From: an uncultured Oscillospiraceae bacterium
GTDB lineage: Bacteria; Bacillota; Clostridia; Oscillospirales; Ruminococcaceae
Length of the DNA: 10,773 bases
Reading direction: 5' to 3'
NCBI GenBank assembly: GCA_900553955.1
Contig: USFO01000054.1
Location: forward strand, 1-10,773
Shown: piece after piece, positions 1 to 6,884 of the stretch
How the letters are laid out: each line of letters opens with the position of its first letter
How positions within the stretch are numbered: the stretch's first letter is position 1
Notes under the pieces: model-generated
Told to the model about the DNA's origin: nothing
The model's input: only the letters and a program-made list of their open reading frames with translations
The model's database searches: none
Program-made: the position numbers and the translations under genes

Positions 1-96
1 GTTTTCCGCCAAGCTGACTTGAACAAAAACGCACCCCTGATGGGTTTCTTTCGTTACTATCTTCCTTTCCGATAATGTATAGTCTTATGCACAGAA

Positions 97-121
97 AAAA
101 ATCCTGCTGCGCAGGATTTTT
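97..121 (-). terminator. Rho-independent terminator, distal of two, after prs
   Basis: An 11-bp perfect stem (97-107 pairing with 111-121) closes a 3-nt loop. Read leftward from prs, the stem's own T-rich arm runs on into further T residues (95-101 read on the minus strand), as in an intrinsic terminator. It lies about 70 bases past the prs stop, behind a second hairpin at 131-156, so the two look like tandem terminators of the glmU-prs unit. Confidence 0.75.
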
Positions 122-130
122 CGACATACA

Positions 131-156
131 GAAAGCCCGCTGCAAAGCGGGCTTTC
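131..156 (-). terminator. Hairpin, proximal of two, after prs
   Basis: A perfect 10-bp GC-rich stem (131-140 with 147-156) has a 6-nt loop and lies 35 bases past the prs stop codon. No long T tract follows it directly, so on its own it may act as a pause or 3'-end-stabilising hairpin. With the hairpin at 97-121 it forms a tandem termination region. Confidence 0.55.
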
Positions 157-160
157 TCTT

Positions 161-180
161 CGTATAAATTCGTATAAATT
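161..180. repeat. Tandem 10-bp direct repeat next to prs stop
   Basis: The 10-mer CGTATAAATT occurs twice head to tail between the prs stop codon and its terminator hairpins. It is AT-rich, and no function is evident. It may be simple replication slippage. Confidence 0.7.
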
Positions 181-190
181 CAGCAAAAAA

Positions 191-1156
191 TCAGATGAAC
201 AGCGGGCTTACGGGGCGGTCGCCGTAGATGCGCTCAATTGCTTCAGCAAAGACCGGTGCAACGGGCAGAACGGTGATTTTGTTGCAGGCTGCGCGCTTTT
301 CTTCGCTTATCGGAATGGTGTCGAGGAGCACAAGCTCGTCCAGAACGCTGTTCTGAATACGCTCGATTGCAGGACCGGAAAGCGGACCGTGGGTTGCGCA
401 GGCGGTTACAGAAAGTGCGCCGCCAACTTCGATAAGCGCCTTTGCAGCACCGCAGAGAGTACCCGCAGTGTCAACCATATCGTCCATGATGATGCACTTT
501 TTGCCCTTAACGTCGCCGATGATGTTCATAACTTCAGAAACGTTCGCTTTGGGACGGCGTTTGTCGATTATAGCGAGCGGAATGTCGAGCTTTTCGGCAA
601 ATTTGCGAACACGGTTTACGCTGCCATGGTCGGGAGAAACCGCAACGTACTCATCCTCGTGATGGTGAACAATGGGCTGGAAATAAGGAGTAAGAATCGG
701 CGCGCCCATAAGGTGGTCAACAGGGATGTCGAAGAAGCCCTGAATCTGCGCAGCGTGAAGATCCATGGTAAGGACTCTGTCTGCGCCCGCAGCGGTGAGC
801 ATATTTGCAACAACCTTTGCGGAAATCGGGTCTCTTGCCTTTGCTTTTCTGTCCTGGCGGGCATATCCGAAATAAGGAATAACGGCGGTAATTCTTCCGG
901 CGGAAGCACGGCGGAAAGCGTCAATCATTATGATTAGCTCCATAAGGTTGTCGTTGACCGGGTTGCAGGTGGACTGTACAATAAATACGTCGGAACCACG
1001 AACGGTTTCTTCCGGAGAAACGGAAACTTCGCCGTCTGCAAAGTGACCGACGGCGCATTTGCCAAGGGGCAATCCAAGATTTTTTGCGATATCTTCCGCT
1101 GCCTTGGGGTACGCATTGCCGGTGAAAATTTTGATGTCCTTCCCGTGGATATTCAT
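191..1156 (-). CDS. prs: Ribose-phosphate pyrophosphokinase (PRPP synthetase)
   Basis: Cytosolic enzyme that transfers pyrophosphate from ATP to ribose 5-phosphate. The product, PRPP, feeds purine, pyrimidine, histidine, tryptophan and NAD synthesis. The 321 residues match the usual family length of about 315-320. Visible motifs are the N-terminal substrate region around FADGE (39-43), PYFGYARQDRK (94-104), the metal/ATP segment MDLHAAQIQGFFDIPVDHL (131-149) with H134, the catalytic flexible loop DKRRP (198-202), and the PRPP/ribose-phosphate loop DDMVDTAGT (225-233). All expected catalytic residues appear present. The ATG at 1156 has an AGGAG site (1166-1170) 9 bases upstream. The gene lies 86 bases downstream of the glmU-like gene on the same strand, the glmU-prs order common in Firmicutes, so co-transcription is likely. 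Two tandem hairpins follow the stop codon. Confidence 0.96.
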   Translation of the reverse strand: MNIHGKDIKIFTGNAYPKAAEDIAKNLGLPLGKCAVGHFADGEVSVSPEETVRGSDVFIVQSTCNPVNDNLMELIIMIDAFRRASAGRITAVIPYFGYARQDRKAKARDPISAKVVANMLTAAGADRVLTMDLHAAQIQGFFDIPVDHLMGAPILTPYFQPIVHHHEDEYVAVSPDHGSVNRVRKFAEKLDIPLAIIDKRRPKANVSEVMNIIGDVKGKKCIIMDDMVDTAGTLCGAAKALIEVGGALSVTACATHGPLSGPAIERIQNSVLDELVLLDTIPISEEKRAACNKITVLPVAPVFAEAIERIYGDRPVSPLFI

Positions 1157-1242
1157 TTTTTCTCTCTCCTATTAACTCATGGTGTTTTATTTTTAAGCTT
1201 TTTGGCTATAAAAAACTTTGCGATGGCGGCTTTTGCCGCACA

Positions 1243-2529
1243 TTATTTAATCTTTATTGCGTCGTGCTTTTTGACCCAGTCCGCAATATTTTCCTGCTTT
1301 GCACGGCCAACGGCAAGCGCATAGTCGGGAACATTCTTCGTGATGGTGCTACCTGCGGCGGTATAGGCAAATTTACCAAGCTCCACCGGCGCAATAAGGT
1401 TTGTGTTGCAGCCGAGAAACGCATGGTCGCCGATTTTGGTGCGGTGCTTGTGCTGACCGTCGTAGTTTGCAATACAGCAGCCGCAGCCGAAATTGACCGC
1501 CTCGCCCACATCGGAATCGCCCACATAGGTAAGGTGCGCAATCGCTGTACGCGCGCCCACTTCGGAATTTTTAATTTCCACATAGTCACCGATTTTGCAG
1601 CCGTCGTGGATTATGCAGTTCGGGCGAACCTGACTCCAAGGGCCTATCTTCACGCCGCTTTCCAATGTGGAGGAGCGTATCTGCGTGGAATTCACCTCGG
1701 TATCGTTCCCAACGGTGCTGTCCTCAATATAGCTGCCGGGACCTATTGTGCAGTTTTCGCCGATTACGGTTTCGCCTTTGATTATCGTTCCCGGCAGAAC
1801 CAGCGTGCCCGCTCCGATTTTCACCGAAGGCTCGATTATAATTCCGTCGGTGCAGATAAATCTCACGCCCTCGGCGCAGAGCTTTTTGAACACGGCGGTT
1901 CTTGCGGCAGCATTGAGGGTCAAAAGCTCCTCCGGGGTTCCCGCACGCATATTAAGCTCCGGCTTTCCCGCAACGAAGGTTCCCGCAACGGTTCCCTTGC
2001 CGGAAATCACTTTAAGCGCAGCGGGAATGAAGCCTTTGCCGTCCTTATCCTCCGGGTCTGCCTCGCTAAAAAGCTCCGACAGAAATGCGCCTTTTACCCA
2101 GAACGCGCTGTTTGCGAGTTCCTTAATAAAAGCCGTTCTTCCGCCGGAGGCAAGAACAGTCATGTTATAATTGCTTTCGATATGGTGGCTGAGAGCGCCT
2201 TTGATAGAAGCCTCGTCCACAAACGGAGCCTCTGCGCAAAGCACAATAATATTCTTATCCTCTCGCTTTTTTACCCAATCCTTTGCGGAAAGGATTGGGT
2301 GCCCCGCTTCTTTTGGGTGCACAAACACAGGCGAGTCTCCGGTGAGTTTCTCCAAAGCGTCCTCGCCCTCGTGTCGAATATAGCATCTGTCGGAAATCTG
2401 AAGAGCGGCAAGCGCGGTATTGACCCACTGCGCCACCGGACGAAAAACAAGCTCACCCATAGCAGCCGGGCAGTCCTTATACAAAGCGCCGCAGCCGCTC
2501 GTATAAATTATCGCCGCAGCATTCTGCAT
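1243..2529 (-). CDS. glmU: GlmU-like protein: intact acetyltransferase half, degenerate uridyltransferase half
   Basis: Classical GlmU makes UDP-GlcNAc in two steps, N-acetylation of glucosamine-1-phosphate and then uridylyl transfer. Here (428 residues) the C-terminal left-handed beta-helix (about 225-410) is well conserved. It has VRP (R302), EIKNS (K320), AHLTYVGD with the expected catalytic H332, N346, NYDG (355-358) and AAGSTITK (391-398). The N-terminal nucleotidyltransferase half is not. The LAAGxGTRM...PK loop is replaced by IIYTSGCGALYKDCPA (7-22), the YGDxPL metal site reads CAEAPF (98-103), and roughly 25 residues of the middle are missing compared with 450-460-residue GlmUs. I infer loss of uridyltransferase activity. 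The start chosen is the ATG at 2529: a GGAGG site (2538-2542) sits 8 bases upstream. The in-frame GTG at 2538 overlaps that site and is unlikely to be used. Another GlmU or pyrophosphorylase may exist elsewhere in the genome. Confidence 0.88.
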   Translation of the reverse strand: MQNAAAIIYTSGCGALYKDCPAAMGELVFRPVAQWVNTALAALQISDRCYIRHEGEDALEKLTGDSPVFVHPKEAGHPILSAKDWVKKREDKNIIVLCAEAPFVDEASIKGALSHHIESNYNMTVLASGGRTAFIKELANSAFWVKGAFLSELFSEADPEDKDGKGFIPAALKVISGKGTVAGTFVAGKPELNMRAGTPEELLTLNAAARTAVFKKLCAEGVRFICTDGIIIEPSVKIGAGTLVLPGTIIKGETVIGENCTIGPGSYIEDSTVGNDTEVNSTQIRSSTLESGVKIGPWSQVRPNCIIHDGCKIGDYVEIKNSEVGARTAIAHLTYVGDSDVGEAVNFGCGCCIANYDGQHKHRTKIGDHAFLGCNTNLIAPVELGKFAYTAAGSTITKNVPDYALAVGRAKQENIADWVKKHDAIKIK

Positions 2530-2568
2530 AATAAACACCTCCGTACTTTTATCAAATCTTACATATCT

Positions 2569-2597
2569 ATTATGCTATTTTACTCGGTATTTTGCAA
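2569..2597 (-). promoter_or_regulatory. Candidate sigma-A promoter for glmU-prs
   Basis: On the minus strand, a TTGCAA -35 box (2592-2597, 4/6 to consensus) is separated by exactly 17 bases from a CATAAT -10 box (2569-2574, 5/6). Transcription would begin near 2562 and leave a leader of about 33 nt before the ATG at 2529. It is divergent from the ppdK promoter. Confidence 0.5.
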
Positions 2598-2685
2598 GTA
2601 GAAACATATAAAAAAGATTAAAAATGAACAAATTCGTCAATTTCGCAGAATTTTCATTGATAATATAGAAAACTACAAGACATTT

Positions 2686-2694
2686 TGATATAAT
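2686..2694 (+). promoter_or_regulatory. Extended -10 promoter for ppdK
   Basis: A perfect TATAAT (2689-2694) is preceded by TG plus one base (2686-2688), the extended -10 arrangement. No good -35 lies 16-18 bases upstream, which is typical for extended -10 promoters. The start of transcription would be near 2701, giving a leader of about 62 nt. I see no riboswitch-like structure in the leader. Confidence 0.65.
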
Positions 2695-2762
2695 GTAGAC
2701 TGTACGGATTTATATTTCCGGCAGAGGAAGCAAAATGCTGAAAATTTTTAGGAGGTTATTAT

Positions 2763-5393
2763 ATGAGCAAAAAGTTTGTTTACCTTTTCTCTGAAGGCAA
2801 TGCAAAGATGCGTGAGCTTCTCGGCGGCAAGGGCGCCAACCTTGCAGAGATGACCAACATCGGTCTTCCCGTTCCCCAGGGCTTTACCATCACCACCGAA
2901 GCCTGCACCCAATACTATGAGGACGGTCGCCAGATTAACGATGAAATCATGGCGGAAATCATGGAAAACATCGAAAAGCTTGAGGGCATTGCCGGCAAGA
3001 AATTCGGCGATCTTGAAAACCCGCTTCTCGTTTCCGTTCGTTCCGGCGCAAGAGCTTCTATGCCCGGCATGATGGACACCATCCTGAACCTCGGTCTTAA
3101 CGAGCAGGTTGTCGAAATTATGGCCAAAAAGTCCAATAACCCCCGTTGGGCTTGGGACTGCTATCGCCGCTTTATCCAGATGTACTCCGACGTTGTTATG
3201 GAAGTCGGAAAAAAATATTTCGAGCAGCTTATCGACGAAATGAAAGCAAAACGTGGAATCAAGCTTGACGTTGAGCTTACTGCGGACGACCTTAAAGAGC
3301 TTGCTTCCCAGTTCAAAGCCGAATACAAAGACAAAATCGGCGCAGACTTCCCCACCGACCCCAAAGAGCAGCTTATCGGCGCTATCAAAGCCGTTTTCCG
3401 CAGCTGGGACAACCCCCGCGCGAACGTTTACCGCCGTGACAACGATATTCCATATTCTTGGGGCACCGCTGTTAACGTGCAGGTAATGGTATTCGGCAAC
3501 ATGGGCGACGATTGCGGCACCGGTGTTGCCTTTACCCGCGACCCTGCCACCGGCGAAAAGCACCTTATGGGCGAGTTCCTTACCAATGCTCAGGGCGAGG
3601 ACGTCGTTGCCGGTGTTCGTACTCCTATGCCCATCAGCCAAATGGCGGAAAAGTTCCCCGAAGCTTTTGAACAGTTCAAAAACGTTTGCCGCACCCTTGA
3701 AGACCACTACCGTGATATGCAGGATATGGAATTCACCGTTGAGAACGGCAAGCTCTATATGCTCCAGACCCGTAACGGCAAGCGTACCGCTCATGCTGCG
3801 CTCAAGATTGCCTGCGACCTTGTTGACGAGGGCATGATTTCCGAAAAAGAAGCCGTTGCCATGATCGACCCCCGCAACCTTGACACCCTGCTGCACCCGC
3901 AGTTCGACGCTGCCGCACTCAAAAAATCGGAAGCCATTGGCAAGGGTCTCGGTGCTTCTCCCGGTGCTGCCTGCGGCAAAGCCGTTTTCAGCGCTGAGGA
4001 CGCAAAAGAATGGGACGACAGAGACGAAAAAGTTGTTCTCGTTCGTCTTGAGACCTCTCCTGAGGACATTGAAGGTATGAAAGCCGCACAGGGCATTCTT
4101 ACCGTTCGCGGCGGTATGACCTCTCACGCTGCCGTTGTAGCCCGCGGCATGGGCAAATGCTGCGTTTCCGGCTGCGGCGAAATCATCATGCACGAAGAAG
4201 AGAAATACTTCGAGCTTGCAGGCCACACCATTCACGAGGGCGACTATATCTCCCTTGACGGCTCCACCGGCAAGATCTACGATGGAGTTATCCCCACCAC
4301 CGACGCCGTTATCGCAGGCGAGTTCGGCCGCATCATGGGCTGGGCTGACAAATACCGCCGCCTCGGCGTTCGCACCAACGCGGATACTCCTCACGACGCA
4401 CGCAAGGCAAAGGAGCTCGGCGCAGAGGGCATCGGCCTTTGCCGTACCGAGCACATGTTCTTTGAAGCAGACCGTATCGCCGCATTCCGCGAAATGATCT
4501 GCTCCGACACCCTTGAAGAGCGCGAAGCCGCCCTTGCAAAGATTCTGCCCATGCAGCAGTCCGACTTTGAGGGCATATATGAAGCCATGGAAGGCTGCCC
4601 TGTGACCATCCGCTTCCTTGACCCGCCGCTTCACGAATTCCTGCCCACCGACGAGCACGACATCGAGGAGCTTGCAAAGGCTCAGCACAAGACCGTTGCT
4701 CAAATTAAGAACATCATCAAATCTCTCCACGAGTTTAACCCGATGATGGGTCACCGCGGCTGCCGCCTTGCGGTTACTTACCCCGAAATCGCCGCCATGC
4801 AGACCCGCGCCGTCATCAACGCCGCAATAAACGTAAGCCGCCGTCACCCCGACTGGAAAATCGTTCCTGAAATTATGATTCCTCTTGTGGGCGAAGTGAA
4901 GGAGCTTAAATATGTGAAGAACGTTGTTGTCACCACCGCCGATGAGGTTATTGCGAACGCGGGCGCAGCCCTTGAATACAAGGTCGGCACCATGATTGAA
5001 ATTCCGCGTGCGGCGCTCACCGCTGACCAAATCGCCACCGAGGCGGAATTCTTCAGCTTCGGCACCAACGACCTCACTCAGATGACCTTCGGCTTCAGCC
5101 GCGACGATGCGGGCAAGTTCCTCAGCTCTTACTACGACAAGAAGATCTACGAGAGCGATCCGTTCGCAAAGCTCGACCAGGTCGGCGTAGGCAAGCTTGT
5201 TGAAATGGCGTGCCGCCTTGGCCGTGCCGCCCGCCCGGACATCCATCTCGGCATCTGCGGCGAACACGGCGGCGACCCGTCCTCCGTCGAGTTCTGCCAC
5301 CGCACCGGCCTCGACTACGTCTCCTGCAGCCCCTTCCGCGTGCCGATCGCCAGACTCGCCGCAGCACAGGCTGCGATTAAAGACGAGAAATAA
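2763..5393 (+). CDS. ppdK: Pyruvate, phosphate dikinase
   Basis: Cytosolic enzyme interconverting pyruvate + ATP + Pi and PEP + AMP + PPi. In anaerobic Clostridia it can run in the glycolytic or the gluconeogenic direction. At 876 residues it is about the length of the Clostridium symbiosum enzyme (874). The order is N-terminal ATP-grasp domain (about 1-340, with SVRSGA at 91-96 and the phosphate/ATP region near GTGVAFTRD, 252-260), central phosphohistidine domain with GGMTSHAAVVARG (450-462; swivelling H455, T453 beside it), and C-terminal PEP/pyruvate TIM barrel. The barrel holds RTEHMFF (561-567), RFLDPPLHEF (617-626), EIPRA (746-750), GTND (767-770) and ICGEHGGDP (831-839, proton-donor C832). 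All key residues are present. A full AGGAGG site (2750-2755) lies 7 bases before the ATG. Strongly biased, C-ending codon use suggests high expression. It is monocistronic, ending in a bidirectional terminator. Confidence 0.98.
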   Translation: MSKKFVYLFSEGNAKMRELLGGKGANLAEMTNIGLPVPQGFTITTEACTQYYEDGRQINDEIMAEIMENIEKLEGIAGKKFGDLENPLLVSVRSGARASMPGMMDTILNLGLNEQVVEIMAKKSNNPRWAWDCYRRFIQMYSDVVMEVGKKYFEQLIDEMKAKRGIKLDVELTADDLKELASQFKAEYKDKIGADFPTDPKEQLIGAIKAVFRSWDNPRANVYRRDNDIPYSWGTAVNVQVMVFGNMGDDCGTGVAFTRDPATGEKHLMGEFLTNAQGEDVVAGVRTPMPISQMAEKFPEAFEQFKNVCRTLEDHYRDMQDMEFTVENGKLYMLQTRNGKRTAHAALKIACDLVDEGMISEKEAVAMIDPRNLDTLLHPQFDAAALKKSEAIGKGLGASPGAACGKAVFSAEDAKEWDDRDEKVVLVRLETSPEDIEGMKAAQGILTVRGGMTSHAAVVARGMGKCCVSGCGEIIMHEEEKYFELAGHTIHEGDYISLDGSTGKIYDGVIPTTDAVIAGEFGRIMGWADKYRRLGVRTNADTPHDARKAKELGAEGIGLCRTEHMFFEADRIAAFREMICSDTLEEREAALAKILPMQQSDFEGIYEAMEGCPVTIRFLDPPLHEFLPTDEHDIEELAKAQHKTVAQIKNIIKSLHEFNPMMGHRGCRLAVTYPEIAAMQTRAVINAAINVSRRHPDWKIVPEIMIPLVGEVKELKYVKNVVVTTADEVIANAGAALEYKVGTMIEIPRAALTADQIATEAEFFSFGTNDLTQMTFGFSRDDAGKFLSSYYDKKIYESDPFAKLDQVGVGKLVEMACRLGRAARPDIHLGICGEHGGDPSSVEFCHRTGLDYVSCSPFRVPIARLAAAQAAIKDEK

Positions 5394-5411
5394 TAAAAAC
5401 GCTTCGGCGTA

Positions 5412-5447
5412 AAAAAGTCCCCACCGATAAAACGGTGGGGACTTTTT
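5412..5447. terminator. Bidirectional terminator between ppdK and the AT-rich cassette
   Basis: A perfect 15-bp stem (5412-5426 with 5433-5447) has a 6-nt loop. It is flanked by A residues on the left and T residues on the right, so it can terminate ppdK rightward and the convergent 248-residue membrane-protein gene leftward. It starts 18 bases past the ppdK stop codon. Confidence 0.9.
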
Positions 5448-5449
5448 GC

Positions 5450-5489
5450 AAGGCAGTAGGGTTAAACGTTTAATTTATTCAACTGCCTT
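5450..5489. repeat. Inverted repeat enclosing a 12-bp perfect palindrome at the cassette's left edge
   Basis: AAGGCAGT (5450-5457) and ACTGCCTT (5482-5489) form an 8-bp inverted repeat with 24 bases between the arms. Inside it lies the perfect 12-bp palindrome TTAAACGTTTAA (5462-5473), whose first bases provide the stop codon of the minus-strand membrane-protein gene. It may be an RNA 3'-end structure ahead of the terminator or a protein-binding or integration site; the sequence does not decide. Confidence 0.55.
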
Positions 5490-6208
5490 TCTAATTCTGC
5501 CAGTTCTTTCTCTTTGCTTTCCAATTCTGTTTTTAAGCTGCTTAGATTCGCCTTATCCATAAGTAGCATTCTTTTCTCCTCTTGTTTTCTTTTTGCAATC
5601 CGTTCTTGCTCATTTTTAAATTCTTCCAAGTTGGAATCTTTTGCTGATACAAAAAACGCCACGGCGATTACCAAGAATAAAACGCCAATACATCCAAATA
5701 TAAAGCTGGCAAAACCTGAAATTTCTTCAGAAGCAAAGATTATAGCAAAAACAAAAGAAGATATAGAAAAAATTAAGTACCAAACGCCTTGGGAAATATT
5801 ACTTCCTTTTTCTTTTTTATATTCTTTTTCATAGTCCACTTTTTCCTCTTTATGCACAGTTTCCGCGTCTGACTCTTTTGCGTTCTCTGCTGCAGTTATC
5901 CTCTTTTTTAAATTTTCTATGTATGCTTTGCAGGATTGAATTTTAGATTGAGTTTCTTCTCTTTGTGCTTTTCTTTCTTCGGCTTTTTTATAAAGTGGAT
6001 CATCAGTGTCCGCTTCCCAAAGGAATGTAAGTGTTTGTGTTTCAATTCCAAACGCAGTAGATGGCGTTCCATGGATAATATTTATAACATGCTTGCCTTC
6101 CGAAGATAAGTTCTTTGTTACATTGGCTATCATCATTTCCTCTTGAATACGCAGAGAAGTATGAAGCATTGCCTCGGCTTTTACCATATATGAACCCGAT
6201 ATTCTCAT
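5462..6208 (-). CDS. Unrecognised membrane protein with flanking coiled coils
   Basis: Not recognised. The 248 residues divide into an N-terminal region of about 66 residues with no evident motif, then a charged helical stretch (about 72-135, rich in K/E). Two closely spaced hydrophobic segments follow (about 141-160 and 166-188), then a long C-terminal heptad-like coiled coil (about 192-246) of alternating K/E and L. With two membrane passes and no signal peptide, both ends probably face the cytoplasm (inference). The ATG at 6208 has a perfect AAGGAGG site (6217-6223) 8 bases upstream, which lies inside the last codons of the preceding 71-residue gene. Only 3 bases separate the two genes, so translation is probably coupled. 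Base composition is AT-rich: 22 G/C in the 60 bases 5521-5580, against 45 in 60 near the end of ppdK (5221-5280). This suggests acquisition by transfer. Confidence 0.8.
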   Translation of the reverse strand: MRISGSYMVKAEAMLHTSLRIQEEMMIANVTKNLSSEGKHVINIIHGTPSTAFGIETQTLTFLWEADTDDPLYKKAEERKAQREETQSKIQSCKAYIENLKKRITAAENAKESDAETVHKEEKVDYEKEYKKEKGSNISQGVWYLIFSISSFVFAIIFASEEISGFASFIFGCIGVLFLVIAVAFFVSAKDSNLEEFKNEQERIAKRKQEEKRMLLMDKANLSSLKTELESKEKELAELERQLNKLNV

Positions 6209-6211
6209 CTT

Positions 6212-6427
6212 TTATCCCTCCTTAATAAAAGTAACTTTCTTTTCCTGTAATTCAATTCTGTAACCCATCACTTGACATAGTTTGGCCAAAGCAGAACGAT
6301 TCACAAGATAGCTTTTTCCTTTAGGAAGCGGTCTGCCCGCTTTTTTGGTATACTGCGCATCAGTTAAAGAAAACTGTTTACCCTCTTTCAGCATTTTTTC
6401 AATTTCCGCAAGATTCGGTTTTGACAT
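6212..6427 (-). CDS. Small basic protein of unknown function (71 aa)
   Basis: Not recognised with certainty. The 71-residue, lysine-rich soluble protein has no cysteine pair, signal peptide or membrane segment. The C-terminal half, from RPLPKGKSYLVNRS through GYRIELQEKKVTF, reads as a short helix (NRSALAKLCQVMGY) followed by a beta hairpin. That could be a small nucleic-acid- or protein-binding fold, but this is only a guess. The ATG at 6427 has a GGAGG site (6436-6440) 8 bases upstream, and the gene ends 3 bases before the membrane-protein gene, so the two form an operon. It is divergent from the XRE regulator at 6546, with a 118-base shared promoter region. Such small genes beside an XRE gene are typical of mobile-element cargo or toxin-antitoxin-like modules, but no known toxin or antitoxin motif is visible. 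Confidence 0.75.
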   Translation of the reverse strand: MSKPNLAEIEKMLKEGKQFSLTDAQYTKKAGRPLPKGKSYLVNRSALAKLCQVMGYRIELQEKKVTFIKEG

Positions 6428-6455
6428 AATCCGTTCCTCCCCTATTTTAATTATG

Positions 6456-6473
6456 TAGGCATAAAATAGCCTA
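6456..6473. promoter_or_regulatory. Candidate operator for the divergent XRE regulator
   Basis: TAGGC (6456-6460) and GCCTA (6469-6473) form a 5-bp dyad with an 8-bp AT spacer, followed by a second small palindrome CTATATAG (6471-6478). The dyad lies in the 118-base region between the divergent cassette genes, about 30 bases upstream of the small-protein start. That is where an XRE dimer would be expected to repress. Assignment rests on position and symmetry only. Confidence 0.4.
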
Positions 6474-6483
6474 TATAGTTTAT

Positions 6484-6511
6484 TTTATAATAGCATTTTC
6501 GCTTATATAAT
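6484..6511 (+). promoter_or_regulatory. Candidate promoter for the XRE regulator
   Basis: A perfect TATAAT -10 (6506-6511) lies 16 bases after a weak -35, TTTATA (6484-6489, 4/6). The predicted start near 6518 gives a leader of about 28 nt. The region is AT-rich, so chance matches are easy. Confidence 0.45.
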
Positions 6512-6545
6512 TCAAGTATAAATTAACTGTAGGGGCACAATTTTT

Positions 6546-6884
6546 ATGGATTATTACAAAATCGGACAAAAGATTCGTAAATTTAGAAAGATTCAAGGTC
6601 TTTCACAGGAAGAATTGGCGGAAAAAATCGGTATATCTACAACGCATATGAGCCATATTGAAACAGGCAACACCAAGCTAAGCCTGTCCGTGTTTGTCGA
6701 CATTGCCAATGCATTGAATGTTCAAACAGATGATTTGCTTAATGATAGAGATATTGTCAGAACAGACAGAGCAAATAAAGAGTTGTCCGAAATACTGGAA
6801 ACTTGTACTTCTGAACAGCTCAATGTGATTGCCGATGTTGTCAAAGCAGTTGTTATTTCCATCGACAAATATATAAAGCAGTGA
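6546..6884 (+). CDS. XRE-family helix-turn-helix transcriptional regulator
   Basis: Cytosolic DNA-binding protein of the Cro/C1 (HTH_3) type, 112 residues. The HTH domain spans about 6-65. It has the typical recognition region GLSQEELAEKIGISTTHMSH (18-37), followed by IETGNTKLSL and the closing helix FVDIANALNV (50-59). The remaining ~45 residues form a helical tail (DRANKELSEIL..., SEQLNVIADVVKAVV), probably for dimerisation. No protease or sensor domain is present. The ATG at 6546 has only a modest site (AGGGG, 6531-6535) 10 bases upstream. The gene is divergent from the 71-aa/248-aa pair, with a dyad in between, so it most likely represses that operon and itself. It shares the AT-rich composition of the pair. 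A strong terminator lies 98 bases downstream. Confidence 0.92.
   Translation: MDYYKIGQKIRKFRKIQGLSQEELAEKIGISTTHMSHIETGNTKLSLSVFVDIANALNVQTDDLLNDRDIVRTDRANKELSEILETCTSEQLNVIADVVKAVVISIDKYIKQ

Noticed and set aside
1..90. Possible gene end at the left edge (plus-strand frame 1 is open for 24 codons to a TAA ending near 75)
   Set aside because: Too short and without any recognisable motif. A minus-strand frame is equally open, so neither can be called coding.
468..937. Plus-strand open frames opposite prs
   Set aside because: They overlap a fully conserved prs gene on the other strand and have no domain resemblance or ribosome-binding site.
2530..2538. Upstream GTG start for the glmU-like gene
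   Set aside because: The GTG overlaps the GGAGG ribosome-binding site, which is ideally placed for the ATG at 2529.
1264..2601. Plus-strand open frame of 445 codons opposite the glmU-like gene
   Set aside because: The translation has no recognisable domain and no ribosome-binding site at its start, while the opposite strand shows a clear hexapeptide-repeat acetyltransferase with a good ribosome-binding site.
2657..2662. TTGATA as the -35 box of the ppdK promoter
   Set aside because: It lies 26 bases from the TATAAT, too far for a sigma-A promoter. The extended -10 explains the promoter without it.
2748..5300. Minus-strand open frame of 850 codons opposite ppdK
   Set aside because: It is a shadow of ppdK. 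The sense gene avoids TTA, CTA and TCA codons, which leaves the opposite frame free of stops. The translation is low-complexity (repeated VN/GG/AE patterns) with no family resemblance, and ppdK is complete with all catalytic residues.
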